A stretch of DNA of 64,000 bases from Larus michahellis. Its lineage: Eukaryota > Chordata > Aves > Charadriiformes > Laridae. This document shows positions 1-12,625 of this stretch, in pieces. Within the stretch, counting starts at the first letter, position 1. The number at the start of each line of letters is the position of its first letter. Under the pieces are notes generated by a model. That model ran no database searches and was not told the origin of the DNA. It saw only the letters and a program-made list of their open reading frames with translations. The DNA is taken from NCBI RefSeq assembly GCF_964199755.1, contig NC_133906.1, forward strand, positions 20,397,419 to 20,461,418, written 5' to 3'. Made by a program: the position numbers and the translations under genes.

Positions 1-3000
1 AGTACGTCATCTTCAGACACAGCTGAGAATGCCTTTTCGTCTAATCCGGATTGCCTTTCCTGTGGGTAGACTTTCAGCCGCAGCTGCTGGCAGCACACAC
101 AGCTGAACACTTGCTGACTGTGGTTTGACTAAAAGGCTAAAATACTTAGCAGCACTTCAGAAATCTAGTTCTCGTTTTTCCCAGGTCTGCTTGATTACAG
201 TAGATGAAGCTGTTAGCACCACCGCGCTACGACTTGAAGCGAGTACGAGATGTACTGTACGAGATGAAGCTGTTAGCACCACCGCACCACTGACACGACT
301 GTCAGTAATCCATTGCCCCACACTGCTTCCCACACCTTTTTTTTTGCCAGAGCAGATAGAATTCGGATAAGAGATTACATAGGATATGTAACAGACTGTG
401 GTAAACAGAGAGGACTTGGCAAAATAACAGATTCCTAGGAAGAATTACTCAAGCATTTAATCATGAGTTTTTAGTTCTAATACTTAGAAGCAGCTCAGAG
501 TGTCTTTAGACAAATGCTATTTTCTTTGTAGGCTATAATTTGGTAGTATTGGAAATCTGCCCTACTGTTACACAGTCGTAGCCGAAAAGAGTTGCAGTCT
601 TTCACCAATCCTTAAAAACTCTGCATGCATCTGAGCTTTTGCTATATAAATTAACACACACAGGATACAGAGGTCACTTTAAAAGTGGTGTGGAAACCAT
701 GTCGACCCAGGCTCAAGGGTCACTTTGACAAAACGTTGCTGAAATGCAGCTTTTGGGAGCTTGTGTTCCCCACCCACTCTCCCTGTCCCCGGATTACCTA
801 ACTCTTCTGGAGGACATCTTATCTTTTTATATGGTTTGGACTAGAACTGCAGCTGTGATCAAGTGCGCTTGACCTAGGGCCAACAAATGTTCTTTGCTGA
901 AGTAACTAATCTACTTTACATTGTTTTATACAGACAAAATTAAGTTGTAAGGAGTTACTTTTTATCAATAAACAGTAGAAGTGCTTCCAAAACCACACAC
1001 TAGGCTAGAGTCGGAACCAACAGAGCTGTCTGCCACTGACTACCTTACAGGAGATCAGAGTCACTAAAGTGACAGTTTCTTTAAGTGAAAAGGAGGCAAA
1101 AACAAGGGATTGAAGTAGCCAAGTGACAAGACACCAGCAACACACCTGTAGGAAAGAGCTGAGAGGAGGAGGGAGAAAGGGGGATTTTTGTATGCAGTGG
1201 CTGGAAGCAGGGCTCTTACGAAAATGCTTCCTCTTCGCTCCTCTGGTTTCTGGGGAAACAGGAAACTGCAGATAGCTGCTACAGGAACAATTCCGAACAT
1301 TAATAGCAGGATCCTGAAACTGCTCTGCACAAACGGAAAAGGCAGAGCAACCTGGCTCTGGCAGAAGGCGGGTGACCGCATCCACCACAGCCGTGCCGTG
1401 ATAGCACATGGCACCAGCTGAGGAACTCCTCTTGGTAGTTCAGTGTGCGACAAACAACCACCTGCAGACTAGGACACGTCCCTTCTGCCAGTAACCTGCA
1501 ATGATGTGCAGCGTGCATGGGTCCACATGGATTCCTCCTCTGCATGGGCCACATCTGAGCTCTGAAATGAGTGAATAGGGTGAGAAAATAAGGAACGTTA
1601 TCCCTGAGCCCATACTACTCACTTCACCCAGGTTGGCTTCTTCATATGACAGTCTACAGTAGTTCAGGTGAACCAGGAAAGACATTCGGGTCACACAGTA
1701 AGATAATGCGAGAGCTACAGGGCAACAGTTAACCCACTTGCTTTGGATTTCACCTCAAACAGAGACCATAGGAAATGCCTTGATATCATTTCCGAGTTTC
1801 TACGTGCTTGTTTTCCAAGTTCCTGTTTTTCGTTTGTGCAAGGAATGAGCACCATTTCTGTAGAAAAGGTGCCAACATCATCTTTTTCATTCAAACCTTT
1901 AAGTAGCTGCACATTTTTTCTTGACTTGGAGCATATAGTCAGATCATACTTTGTGAAAACAAAACCAAACTAAAACATTAAATATTGAAATAAGTTTAAA
2001 GCATTGTTGGAAACATCTCTTCATTGCACCGTTTTAAAGCCTTATCATTAAATACCTTTTCTTCTTTTCCCCCAGATGATCAAAGCTACAAACTTTCACC
2101 TTTTGTCCACTGGTGACACACTTGGCTTCTCTGTATCAAGAAATTTTTGGAACTTTTCAAGTAACTGTACTGCTGTTATCCCTGTGCTTGTCCAGATACT
2201 GTACCAGAAGGGCTGGGCTTTTTTCTTTTCCTTCCTTTTTTTTTTAATTAAGAAAACATCCAACCAAAGGCTGTTTAACACGATGTTAACTTCATCTCAT
2301 CAGGTTTCATAAGGCATGTATAATCCAACACATATTGCATACATTAATGTTTCAGGGGCAGAATACTTAAACGTTATTACATCCAAAAATAAAATCGGGA
2401 TTTGCTGAGGTAAGGAAAGATCTCGTCATCAGGAGCAGGTTAATTAACACAGTACAGAAGACATTTATAACCAAATTTGCTAGTCATTGAGTCACATCAT
2501 CCTATGAAACATGCAACCCCCATTTCCCTAGACTAACAAGCACTGCCTTCACTGCAGCCACGGTCTGTTGTTTACCTAAAAGCAAAGTTGTAACAGAAAA
2601 AGGGAAAACTATCATTGCTTTAACCTGATAAAGGCGGAAAAAGTCATCATTTTGGCTGAAAAAGCCCAGGAAGCCTCCCACAGCTTTCTAAGGGTTTGCC
2701 TTAAACATAGAAAAAATTAATCTAGAATAAAAAAAAATTATTTGTGAAACTTTTTGGAAAGTGAACGCAGCCTTAAGTATTTTTTTAAAATTACATGATC
2801 CCATTTTACTTTAATGGTTTCACGGAAGTTCATTGCAATTGTTAGTTGCTGCTAGTACCCAGCTTCTGCAGTGTTTCAAAACTATGGTACCCAGGCCTAT
2901 GACTTTATCGAAAGCATGAAAATTAGACAAAAATCTACAGAACACTATTGAACGTCTATGACAGTTCTTTTGGAAGAAAGTTAAAACATCCATGACAAAC

Positions 3001-4100
3001 CGTAGTTGCACTGTGTACAGTCTCTCTTATCCAGGAGGCACTAAATGTTTCCTCATATCTTCCACATGAAACAACATTTGCAAAGTAGATTCCAAATTAA
3101 TTCTGCTCACTTGCAACTGTTTCAGTTACCTACAAGCGATATAATTTAGATCTAGTCTGGAGAGAAGGAAGGAAAAAGTGGTGGTTGAATAAGGACAAAA
3201 GCGTTACACTACCCACCATGTTTCTATTTTTTTAGTGTTACTTATGATGCCACGTGCACTTAAAATAGCAGATGATGTTCTTCAATGAGTCATAAACTCG
3301 CTTCAGTTCATCTTTACCTGCAATGAGCTCAATGCCCACCACCCAACAGCTAAATACTTTTGCCTGCCCATTTAAGTAACATTTCTGAAAACAGAATTAT
3401 CAAATGAAATAGCTTGTTAAATCACAGTTAAAAAACAGAGTTTGTGCAAGTTCCCTCACCCATAAAGTTTACCTGGTTTTTAGCTGCTGTACGTACTTCG
3501 GAAAACATAGATATTATGGTGTTACATGGCAAAAAGATGGAAGTAGGATTTCCCTGACAGGAAGGGCAGGGTAAAGAAGCCATTTCTTTGCTGTGAAATC
3601 ACTCTCTTCCTCTTGCTATGGGGATTTGATCCAACTCAAATGTTCTTTAAACATGGTTGATATGGCTTCTGCTTGATGGAATACTTGAGGTTCTTTCAAA
3701 CTTAGAAGTTCTCAATTAGTATAAAGGCTAATTATCCAATCAGACTCTCCTTTGAGAAAAATGCAGAGCCCACCTAAAAGGCAAATACAAAGCATCTGCA
3801 CTGCAAAATGATTCACTTCATGCATGTGTATTAACTATGGAGGAAATGTAAGTTAGTCTAAGCTATCTACGCGTAAAAAAAAAAAATAGGCATTTTTGTA
3901 AGCTCAAAACTGGTTATGATTTACATCTAAGAAAATTAAAATCCAAATAATTTTAATTCATTCGGTTGTTGAGATTCCTGACAGTGTGTCTCTATAAGGC
4001 AAATTACACGTTACATCTGTAATAAAGGAATTCTTAGTTTCTCTTTAGTACAGGTATAATACTACAAAACTAGAAAGGAGTGGATTTTGCAGACTTGACA
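1..4100. other. Intergenic region left of MED7, no recognised gene
   Basis: AT-rich DNA with stop codons in all frames and no open frame that looks like a conserved protein. A plus-strand AATAAA lies at 967-972, which could end a transcript entering from the left, but I see no coding exon to attach to it. In mammals the TIM receptor genes lie on this side of MED7; no immunoglobulin-type exon is recognisable here. The only structured element I see is the short tandem duplication at 202-285. Parts nearest 4100 could belong to a longer MED7 3' UTR. Confidence 0.5.
202..285. repeat. Tandem duplication, 24-bp exact repeat at 60-bp offset
   Basis: A 24-base unit beginning AGATGAAGCTG and ending CACCACCGC is present at 202-225 and again, unchanged, at 262-285. 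Between the copies an 10-base string GTACGAGATG is itself repeated 14 bases apart (243-252 and 257-266). This looks like a small local duplication with a nested second duplication. No function is apparent. Confidence 0.9.
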
Positions 4101-4105
4101 CAAAT

Positions 4106-4111
4106 TTTATT
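4106..4111 (-). terminator. MED7: Candidate poly(A) signal of MED7
   Basis: The plus strand reads TTTATT, which is AATAAA on the minus strand, about 440 bases downstream of the MED7 stop codon. It is the first canonical hexamer I found on the minus strand after the stop. The true cleavage site cannot be fixed from sequence alone and alternative sites further left are possible. Confidence 0.35.
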
Positions 4112-4547
4112 TTTAATATTGAATTAGACATTCCTGAAAGGACCCTGAAATTGTAAACAACTAGCACTTATTTGAAATGGAAGAACTGTCAACTGCAATT
4201 CCTCTCAGTCAGACCCCTTACTTGCTTCCACACTATAAAGCAATTAAAAATAAGCATACCCAAAAAAGTAGAAAGTGACAAATGAAAAAAAAGCTAGCTT
4301 TAATCTGTGGCTACCACCTCACATGATACATTTAACAAAAGTATACCTTTTTTGTTTGTTTCTACGAATAAACACACAGCTCACAAAATATTAAACATTT
4401 TCATCTGCCTAGTCACTCACAACCTCCAACAGGTGTACATTAAATGCTTCGTCTGCTGGTACAACAGCAAAACAAAATACAACATATACCCTCATATACC
4501 TCATTCTGCTTCTCACTATGGTGAGCTAACAAAAAAAAGTGTTTTCT

Positions 4548-5240
4548 TCATGTCATTTCATCAATAATGCTACACATAGCTGCATCTTTGTCTAAAACCT
4601 GATCTCTCGTGCCACCAGAACGCTCTCTCTGCTTTTCGCTCTGTCCAATGCAATTGCTGCCATCATCAGGATCCATTGGTTCCACTTTCACTCTCAGTCC
4701 TCCCTCTGAATGAGGCAGATCATCAGGCAAGGAAGCCAGGCAGTTCTGAATCATCTCTACAACTCGCTCTAAGTGCTTCTGAAATCGCTCTGCTGTTTCC
4801 AAACGCTGACGTTTCTGCACCTCCATCATGACTCTCAGTGTCTCCCGAGCCTGGTGAGGCCGATACTCATTTATAAGATGATGGACATGAACAAAGAGCA
4901 GTTTCAAGTCCTCCAGTTTCTCCTCTCGCTTTATACTCCCTGGACTCCTTATCAAGATATCCAAGAGGTCCAAAAAGTTGACCAGGATAGACATATTAAG
5001 CTTTCTTAATTCCTTCTTGTGATCAAACTGCATGGGATGTAACCGTTCAATACCCTGGCTCTCCAAGGGTCGAATAATCAGATCATCACATTGAAACTGA
5101 TTACCAAACATCATATAACTGTCTTTCACAGGTGGAGGTGGCTTTGGAGCCAGGCCTTTGCGGATATTTTCATCGGTATATTCTTTTATATATTGCATTG
5201 GAGGTGGAGGAAGGGCACTCACTTGCTGAGGTTCACCCAT
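4548..5240 (-). CDS. MED7: Mediator complex subunit 7
   Basis: MED7 belongs to the middle module of Mediator, the nuclear complex that passes signals from DNA-bound activators to RNA polymerase II. The uninterrupted 230-codon frame matches vertebrate MED7 (about 233 residues in human) nearly end to end. It opens with [19 protein letters not shown], has a proline-rich stretch [12 protein letters not shown] near residues 32-43, the block [19 protein letters not shown] near residues 63-81, and a long helical region rich in charged and leucine residues (about 80-165) that in yeast forms a four-helix and coiled-coil dimer with MED21. The C-terminal 50 residues are acidic and more variable, as in other species. 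The ATG lies shortly after a likely splice acceptor at 5260-5261, so the whole protein is in one exon behind a non-coding first exon. The tail stops a few residues earlier than I recall for human. The identification is secure. Confidence 0.97.
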   Translation of the reverse strand: MGEPQQVSALPPPPMQYIKEYTDENIRKGLAPKPPPPVKDSYMMFGNQFQCDDLIIRPLESQGIERLHPMQFDHKKELRKLNMSILVNFLDLLDILIRSPGSIKREEKLEDLKLLFVHVHHLINEYRPHQARETLRVMMEVQKRQRLETAERFQKHLERVVEMIQNCLASLPDDLPHSEGGLRVKVEPMDPDDGSNCIGQSEKQRERSGGTRDQVLDKDAAMCSIIDEMT

Positions 5241-5259
5241 TTTTGCCAGATGAAAATAC

Positions 5260-5261
5260 CT
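5260..5261 (-). other. MED7: Predicted splice acceptor in the MED7 5' UTR
   Basis: Read on the minus strand, a pyrimidine-containing stretch ends in TTCTGTAG just before the last 19 bases of the leader and the MED7 ATG. The CpG island and promoter-type motifs lie 300-700 bases further upstream, so an untranslated first exon and a 5' UTR intron are expected. A candidate donor is GTACGT on the minus strand next to position 5800. Both sites are inferred from consensus only. Confidence 0.45.
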
Positions 5262-5539
5262 ACAGAATGTCCCAAGAAATATATGTTAAACAATTTGTGT
5301 CACAACCTCGTCATATAAACAGAAACAAAGGCAATATAACAGAGATGGCTGTGAGAAAATGAGCCAGAAGAAAGCCATCTCAACGTGTAGAATGCAGAAA
5401 ACACTCGAATAAATCCATGTTAGCTTTTCACTAAGGCATACTTCTAGCAGGATTAACTTCGCTAGAAGCACATGAAGCATTCATCCCTCGAACCATGAAA
5501 GCCCGGCCTGTAAACTGAGAGGGGGAGACCCCTTCCCTA

Positions 5540-6310
5540 GCTGAGGCCTAGCCCGCTACCACCACGCCAGAGGAGAAACCGCGCAGCCCGGCGGCGGGCA
5601 AGCGCCGCCCTCAGGGGAGGATGCAGCCTAGCGCCCCGGCTCCGCAGCCCCCGGCCGGGCCCCCTCCGGGCCAGGTCCAGGCTGGGCCCGGCTCTGGGAA
5701 GGCCTTAGCCGCGGCGCGGGGGTCGCCAGGCCACTAGCTGAAAAGAGAAGAGCCGGGAGCACGCTACGACAAGACCCCCATCAGCGGCTGACCACGTACC
5801 CCGCAGAGGAGACAGCCCCGCTCGCAGCCCGCGACCGCAGGAACCGCCTCTCCCCACCTACCCGCCGAGCTCCCCTCAGCGCAACGGCCCGCACCCCGCT
5901 TCCGGCCAGCGGCCCGCCTCCCTCCCCCTCCATTGGCTCGCCCACCTCCGGGCTGCACGCTCTGATTGGTCCTCCCGAACACCCGTCAGAAGCTTGATCC
6001 ACTCAGCGCAGGAGCTCGCTCGGGGGGCGGTGCTAGGCCGGGCGGGGCGGGCGCGGCTGCCTGAGGAGGGCAGGGTCGCCGTCATGGCGGGGGGTGCTGT
6101 GGGTGCTGTCCGTACATGGGCCCTTCAAGGTGCTGCCCTGCCGCCGGTCGTGGCAGCACGCAGCCCATGCTGGGCGGGGGGGTGTCCCAGGGGTGTGGGG
6201 CTCCCTCAGCAGAAGCCACCCCTGAAGGCGCCAAGGCCAGAGGCCTGTCGCGGGGCGAGCGGCCGGCCTGGCGTTTGCAGGCCCGGTGGCTCTCTGTGAG
6301 ACTTCGCCGC
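5540..6310. promoter_or_regulatory. MED7: CpG-island promoter of MED7, possibly bidirectional
   Basis: This stretch is GC-rich and dense in CpG, unlike the AT-rich DNA on both sides. Reading toward MED7 it holds two NF-Y-type CCAAT boxes on the minus strand (ATTGG on plus at 5932-5936 and 5965-5969) and an ETS/GABP-type CCGGAAG at 5899-5905, so MED7 transcription probably starts near 5870-5890. Sp1-type GC boxes lie around 6045-6056. There is no TATA box. The island continues to the right of these sites with a YY1-like ATGGCGG at 6084-6090, which would suit divergent transcription on the plus strand. Confidence 0.75.
6084..6299 (+). other. Small open frame head-to-head with MED7, coding status uncertain
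   Basis: An ATG at 6084 in a GTCATGG context opens a 71-codon frame on the opposite strand to MED7, inside the shared CpG island. The start MAGGAVGAVRTWALQGAAL is alanine- and arginine-rich with no acidic residues, superficially like a mitochondrial targeting peptide. However, open frames of this size are expected by chance in GC-rich DNA, and the ATG overlaps a YY1-like motif. I do not recognise the peptide. A non-coding divergent transcript, or nothing, is at least as likely. Confidence 0.2.
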
Positions 6311-7520
6311 TGCGCTGAAACGGCATTTGGAGAGAGGCGATGGGGTCTGTGTGTCCCCGGTGCTGGGAAGCACGGACTGGTTTGAAAGAATATATTTAGA
6401 CCGGGATCTGCCAGCATGATTCTTACACGTTAAACCCTGAATTACGCAGCGATCATTTAGTACGTGGTGTGTAGTGGGGTACAGTATGCAGTGCTCCCGT
6501 GTGTCAGAATGGCAGGCGTTACCCTTGGTCATGAAACGAAAGCATCACCCTGCAAAGTGTATCCTTCCTTCAGCTGAATACACTAAACCTGACCTCATAA
6601 AGACTGTAACAAGCAGCTGGGCTCCATTGTTTCTCTTTTTTTGTTGTCTTAGGAGTCTGAAGAAAAAATGGTGGATTTAAGTTTTTCGCCACGTGGATCA
6701 TGGGGAGCTGGGCTTGCTGGCATCCCCTCTGCAGGGATTCCTCCCTGAAATAGCCAACAGGAAAAGGATTTTTGACACTTGGCCGTTTATGTCCCGTTTT
6801 CTCTCTTCCTCAGCAGGTGGCAGCAATGGCCTTTGTCTGACAGGGAGCTGTTGTGTGCCCATGCACCATCATTTACAGATTCACTTTTCAAGATTGATCA
6901 TTTCACCAAAAGAAAAGCTTCGACTGAATGATAATTACTCTGGATCTTCTTAATTATTTCTAAAACAGTGCAAAGAAACTCCAGAATACTTAGGTTTATT
7001 TGACTAGAAAACCTGAAAACCATTTACAGCTCACATTTTACTGAATATCTGAATTTTTAAGTATTCCAAACACTCTACAATAAACAACGAGCACAACCCT
7101 GGCTGCAAAATACACTAATCAGTTTTTATTTGTAAGCAAAGTATATCTGGGGAGGAAACAACCGCCTTTGAGACATTTGTTCTCAGATGATTTAGTGACT
7201 ATCTGTCACATAGGAAGGAAGGATTTACCCATTACCAAAATTCACAGATTGAATTATCAAATTGATAATGGGCCTTCTCTGGCCATGCTGTACAGCATTT
7301 ACATATTTTACACCATGTTGCTGATTAATGACTACATTGTTTCTTAGTCTCATATCTCTTCGTTACTTAGTCTCAGTTAAAGGTTGGTTCTTTTCTCTGT
7401 ATTCACCCAGATTGATGTAATCCGTGCGATTATACTTCACTATTTTTCCATGTATATGTATATATGGATATGGCCTAAATTATGTTTTCATATATAGGCT
7501 CAAGGATTTATTTATTTTTT

Positions 7521-7562
7521 TTAAGTAACTAGGCCTCAGGTGTTTTTAAGTAACTAGGCCTC
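7521..7562. repeat. Short direct duplication, 17-bp unit at 25-bp offset
   Basis: The 17-base string TTAAGTAACTAGGCCTC occurs at 7521-7537 and again unchanged at 7546-7562, each copy preceded by a run of T. It is a small local duplication without visible function. Confidence 0.85.
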
Positions 7563-8148
7563 TTGCTATTTGGTAACGACTTACAATTTTGATTTAGGGA
7601 AAAATGACAGTAAATTGATCAGGGCTTGTTCTGTATTTGTCAACAGTCTCTAGACTGCCGTATTTGACGCCATCTGATATCTGAAGCGGTATCTTCACAT
7701 TTTCTGCCCTTGATGCCATTACTTCTACTTCAGAAGTGAGACAAAGGTCTTTACGTTAAGGATTTTGTGGTGCCCCAAGAGGTGAATTCATCTAGTGTTC
7801 TTTTCAGAAACACATCTATACAGACCGAAATGTCACGAGCGTGAATGGCTTGCTCAGACCCAGGAGCCCGGGTACAGAAAGCTCTTGTTCTTTGTGCAGA
7901 AATACCCCAACGAGCAGCCACAGTGGGCAGCACAATGCAGAAAAAACGTAACAGGAAAAGGTGGTTTGCCCATCTTGTGTTTGGTTTTCAGTGTTCCAGC
8001 ACTGGACCTGGGCTAACCGTCCCTTTGAAAAGTAGGAGTTGTGCTAGTGCAGAATCTGTTAGTAAGAGCCACCTTTAAGAAAACTCAAAAGCACAAAAGG
8101 GAATTTGAGTCTAAAATATTGTATGCTTTAATTATTTTGATAAGAATT

Positions 8149-8192
8149 AAAAAAAAAAAAAAACACAAAAACAAAACACACACAAAAAAAAA
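8149..8192 (+). repeat. A-rich low-complexity run
   Basis: Fifteen consecutive A residues (8149-8163) are followed by mixed A and AC repeats up to about 8192. It could be the decayed tail of a retroposed sequence, but no upstream source or flanking target duplication was recognised. Confidence 0.8.
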
Positions 8193-11100
8193 GTTAAAAA
8201 ATGAAGACATTTAAAAAGTTTCCACCAGTCGCCATTTTCCTACCACAGCTATGGAATTTATGGTCTCCGCAGAGTGAAGGAGTGCTTTGGGTGCAGGTAT
8301 TGACCTGGGATTCTGGTAGTCTCCCATGCCACAGGCTTGGTGTTTGACGTGAACCAGTCATTGAGCCTCTTCATATTAATCCACAAGGTCGTTTGGGATC
8401 AGGAGGAAGATTTAAGAGACGTTTAATCTTCATTCATGAAATCAGAATACTTTACCACATGGCTTCTTTCATCAGCTGATGATCTTGTCAGTTGAGAATC
8501 TAAAGAGTTCGGAGCAGAAAATCAGCCACTATCAGCCAGGGGGATCCGAGATGGCTTATCTTTTTTAATTTTTTTTTCTTTTTAACATAGTGGTTATTTC
8601 TAAGTACTACTTCAACACATACAAATAAAAATTTTGAAGAAGCGAAAGTACTCCAGGATAGACATTCAGATCTTATCAAGGCACGTAAACAGGGAACTCG
8701 GAGCATGGTTTTCTAGTACAGGCAAGGGTGCAGTTCCACACTGCAATTAAACAATTTTATGCTTTGGAAAGGGAGGTCTTGTTCCCTCAGCCTCCTCCGC
8801 TATTCTTTCCTCCTGGTGCTGCTCCCCTTTCTTCCTTCACTGCTCCTCCAGCCCCAAACTTCTGGCTGTACAGTCCTCTCTTCTCACTACTTTGTACCAT
8901 CACCGTCCGGCATTGGATGGCAAAGTAAAGTGTCGCAACTCCAAACCCCACAAAAAACATGACTGTACATTTTGGTTTTAGCCTTCCAGTGAATTAAGTC
9001 AACTCACTGTGCTATCTATCCAGTGAGTACCAGGGCGAGCTTTTAAGAGAGGGGAGCCGTAGGCAGAAGGAAGGGGGGAGGCTGGGGAGATGGTGAGGGG
9101 AACAGTTCTCCTTGGTTCTGTGGCAGCAAGCTCTTAGTTTGTCTCAAATCATCTTGTTACATCATACCCTGAAATACAGGCAGAGAATAAAAGGCACCGC
9201 CTCCAGAGATGCACGAGAAAACCCATGTGGTAGGAGGCACTAACGCATCTTTGGGGTTTTTGGACTTTCCAGACTTTGATTTCACATTTTTTTAACAGGA
9301 GCTGAGCTTGATTCTCTACTGCCTTGCACTCCGTGAACTGTGCAGCAAGGATGTAAAATACTGTGACTTCAAAAAGCAGAAAACAGTGAGGGGCCAAGCA
9401 CTTGTTTTTTACACGATCTCTGTGATTGTGAGTCATTTTCCCAGTCTGTATGTAGTGGCCAAGACAGAGAAGACATAACAACTAATGAAAGAAGAAGACA
9501 GAGATTCAGTTTCACTCTTGGTAGCATGGCTGATTCTCAGAAGACCCATGGATGACACTGCTTCCAAATGAGAATTGAGGATGATGCGCTCGACAGTTTG
9601 CTTTCTGCTACATTTCAGCTCTTTTCTGAAATAAGGATGGTATCCAGTACGAGCCCACCGCTGACAATTCAGCACAATTCCTACAGCATCTGGAAATTGT
9701 GGGAATGAACCTGGACATCCCTTCAGCAGATGGGGAATCAGTACGATGAAGTTCTCTGCCTCAAAGACACAACATCTTAATTTATTGCCTTAGCTAAGTT
9801 TATTTTGGTTTTCTTCATAACTAATTTTAGGCAAATTGGCACGTTTCATTATCAGGCATTCCAGTTCCGTTAATTCAGCGGTCGTGTGTGCCATTGCAGT
9901 ATGCTAAGTTATTTTATCAGAATTTGAATCCAAGCATTGTACAAGTGTAGCAAATATGAACCCCACTTTCATGCATGGTCTTAGAACAGCGCTACTCTCC
10001 TCTGTGCTAGATTGTATTTCTTCCATTTTTGATTGCTATGGCACTCTAAATAGTAAACAAAAGTGTGGGGGGTTTTTGCAACATTGTCTGAAAAATAAGC
10101 CCAAAATGCAACTCGGTTCCAGCCTCTTGTTGGGTTTAGGTTGAGTGTTACATCTCACAGCCTAGTTAAGCATCAAGCTCAGGAATTTCCTTTTTTGGTG
10201 ATTGTTATAGGCTTTGTTGCAGGATATACCAGGGAGGAGGGGAAGAGAAAAGGAGCCTGTTAGGGGTGAAGGGGACTTAAGCAAGCTTTATGTCTCCATC
10301 TGCTGTGGTTAATTCCCGTCTCCCTGTCTCCTGCTGTGGCTTTGGGAATTAATGAATTTGCAGCGCAGTGCTGTGCTGCCTTTTCTTTCTGACTCTTCAG
10401 ACTAAAGTATCAGCTGCTGCCTATTGGTGCACCTACAAATGCAGGAAAGAAGTTTAATGTGCCCGTCATGTAAAAATTGGGGCACACCGATCTTCAACGC
10501 ACACGACAGTTGAACTGTTTCTTGCCGTACAGCCTGTTACCAGATTCAAACAGATTCAGATCTCAGCACAGAACCTGGGTGGTTATTTGGCAATGGAACA
10601 GATACCTCACTGCTGGTTAATAAATTGACATGGCTCAAAATCCAGGCACATTTTGATAGAATCAGCCAGCACTGTTCCCTACGCTCATAGTCTTAATGTT
10701 GTTTCTGGAAGCAACCCTCCCTACCTGTTTTTTAAGGCAGACATTAATGCTGGGTTTTTACTTGGTCACAGTCCTGTGTGTGCCTATTGTAACTTGTAAA
10801 TTAACGTGTCTCAAAAAATGTGCCTGCATGCCATGAAGAAGTAATCCCTATCCAGCCATCAGCAACCTGGGCAGCTGCAAACATGTCACTTTGCCAGAAT
10901 AAACCACGGGATTTGCAGCACTGCAGTTTTGCCAGCAGCGTAAGTCACTTCTTTGTCTTCAGAAGGAAATAGTAACAGAGTGGCACCACGATAGGCAGGG
11001 ACTAATAAAAAGAGCTGGAGCAAATTCCCAGTTTGGGTGTGACCTGATGAAACTAGGTTTTCCTTTCTGCATTTTTTGCCTAAGAGAGAGCAGCTGAGCA

Positions 11101-12569
11101 TTATACCTTCGTCACGGACGAGCCTGTCCTAACCCTGTGCAAGTTCACCAGTATAAAACATGTTCTCTGTTACTGCCAACGTCAGTGAGCCTGGGAGTGA
11201 TTTGCTGCAGGCATTCACATCATGGATAATTCACTACATCCTCCTTGCAGATGCTCAGAACAAGGCAGCTACTTTCCCAGGGCTCCCGAACAGTTCACAG
11301 GAGAATCTTGCTCTGGTTCTACAAGAGCAACTCCTTTGGTCACTGGGAGCAGTGTGAGCGGATTCAAAGGTGCAGCTGTAAGACCTAGAGGAAAGCTGGA
11401 TGCATCTGGCTCGTAAAGACCAGCCTAATTCTTCCCTTTTTCTGCAGCTTTCTGTCTTGCTCTTTGGGTCTACTGGAGACATGTTTATTGGGGTGATAAT
11501 GAACTGCCAAAGAAGCGAGACAGCTGAGTAACTCAATAAAGTTTCTCACACTCTAAAAAAGCTAAGTAGCAAAATGGATTGAATTCTGGAAGCTTGGAAG
11601 TTGAACGATAATCATGTATTGAACTGCTTGTGAAAAGGAAGAGCTGGCACCAAGGCACTAAACCTGGCCCAAATATTACACATGAAACGAGTATACAGGT
11701 TGTTTTATGAGAGTGAAAATATAGTTGCAGCCTTCCGGTCTGTTTTTTTACAAAAACAAAAACTATCTATATTTAACTTGATAAATTTCTCTGCCGCCTT
11801 CAGGACATAAGCATTGGTATCAGAGCAGGATGTGCGGGTGGGGAGATTTCCACAGTCTGCAGTAATAAAAGTGTGAACTGCATAATCTGGGTAAATCCCC
11901 TAAGAAAAAATCCAATCCCTAAAATAACATTTTTCAGAGCAGAAATAGACCAGTTTGCGGGAGGTAGCAAGGGAAGAACAAAGGTGACTAAAAGAAAAAA
12001 AGGAGCCCACTGAGGCCACAGCTGATAAGAACACCTTTACCTGTAACCTCTACTTGCCCAGCACAGAGGATTATTTAGTGCGCACAGCAGCTCAAACTTA
12101 AATCAGAAAAATTGAAAATATTTCAGTTTTTCCTTCATGCAGATGGAAAAGTGTCAAAGGATACATGGTAGCAGGCTTTATAAAGGCACCTAAGTAGAGA
12201 AGATGTAGGATACCTAAAAAATTCATCAAGTTTTGTCTCCTCTTCTTAAAGGACAGACTTACAGCGGGTTTAAGATACTTAGGACACTTATATTTAACTC
12301 TTTTCTATTACGTATACAGAATTTCTGTACTGCACAATACAAAGCGGTGACAAAAGCCTTGAAGAAAAGGAGTGTGCTCATACCTTCGGTGCATCACTGC
12401 ACCGTCACACAAGGTCAGGTTCCAGAAGTGCGATACCCATGGTAGCGGGATAGTCCAGCTCACCCAAGGAGCCCTTTCAGGAAGGCTTTGGAGTTTGTAT
12501 GTGGAGCTCTACAGACTTGTCCTCACATCTTCCATCTCTGGAGCCAACTTGATCCTAGACAAGTAGGGT

Positions 12570-12625
12570 ATTTCTACCTAACTATATATATATCTATATA
12601 GCTATATAGATATACCCATATATCT
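12570..12625. repeat. AT-rich TATA/ATAT low-complexity tract
   Basis: The tract is made almost entirely of alternating TA steps with interspersed C and G (motifs such as TATATCTATATAGCTATATAGATATA), giving overlapping self-complementary segments. It is probably a degenerate AT microsatellite capable of cruciform pairing. Confidence 0.7.
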
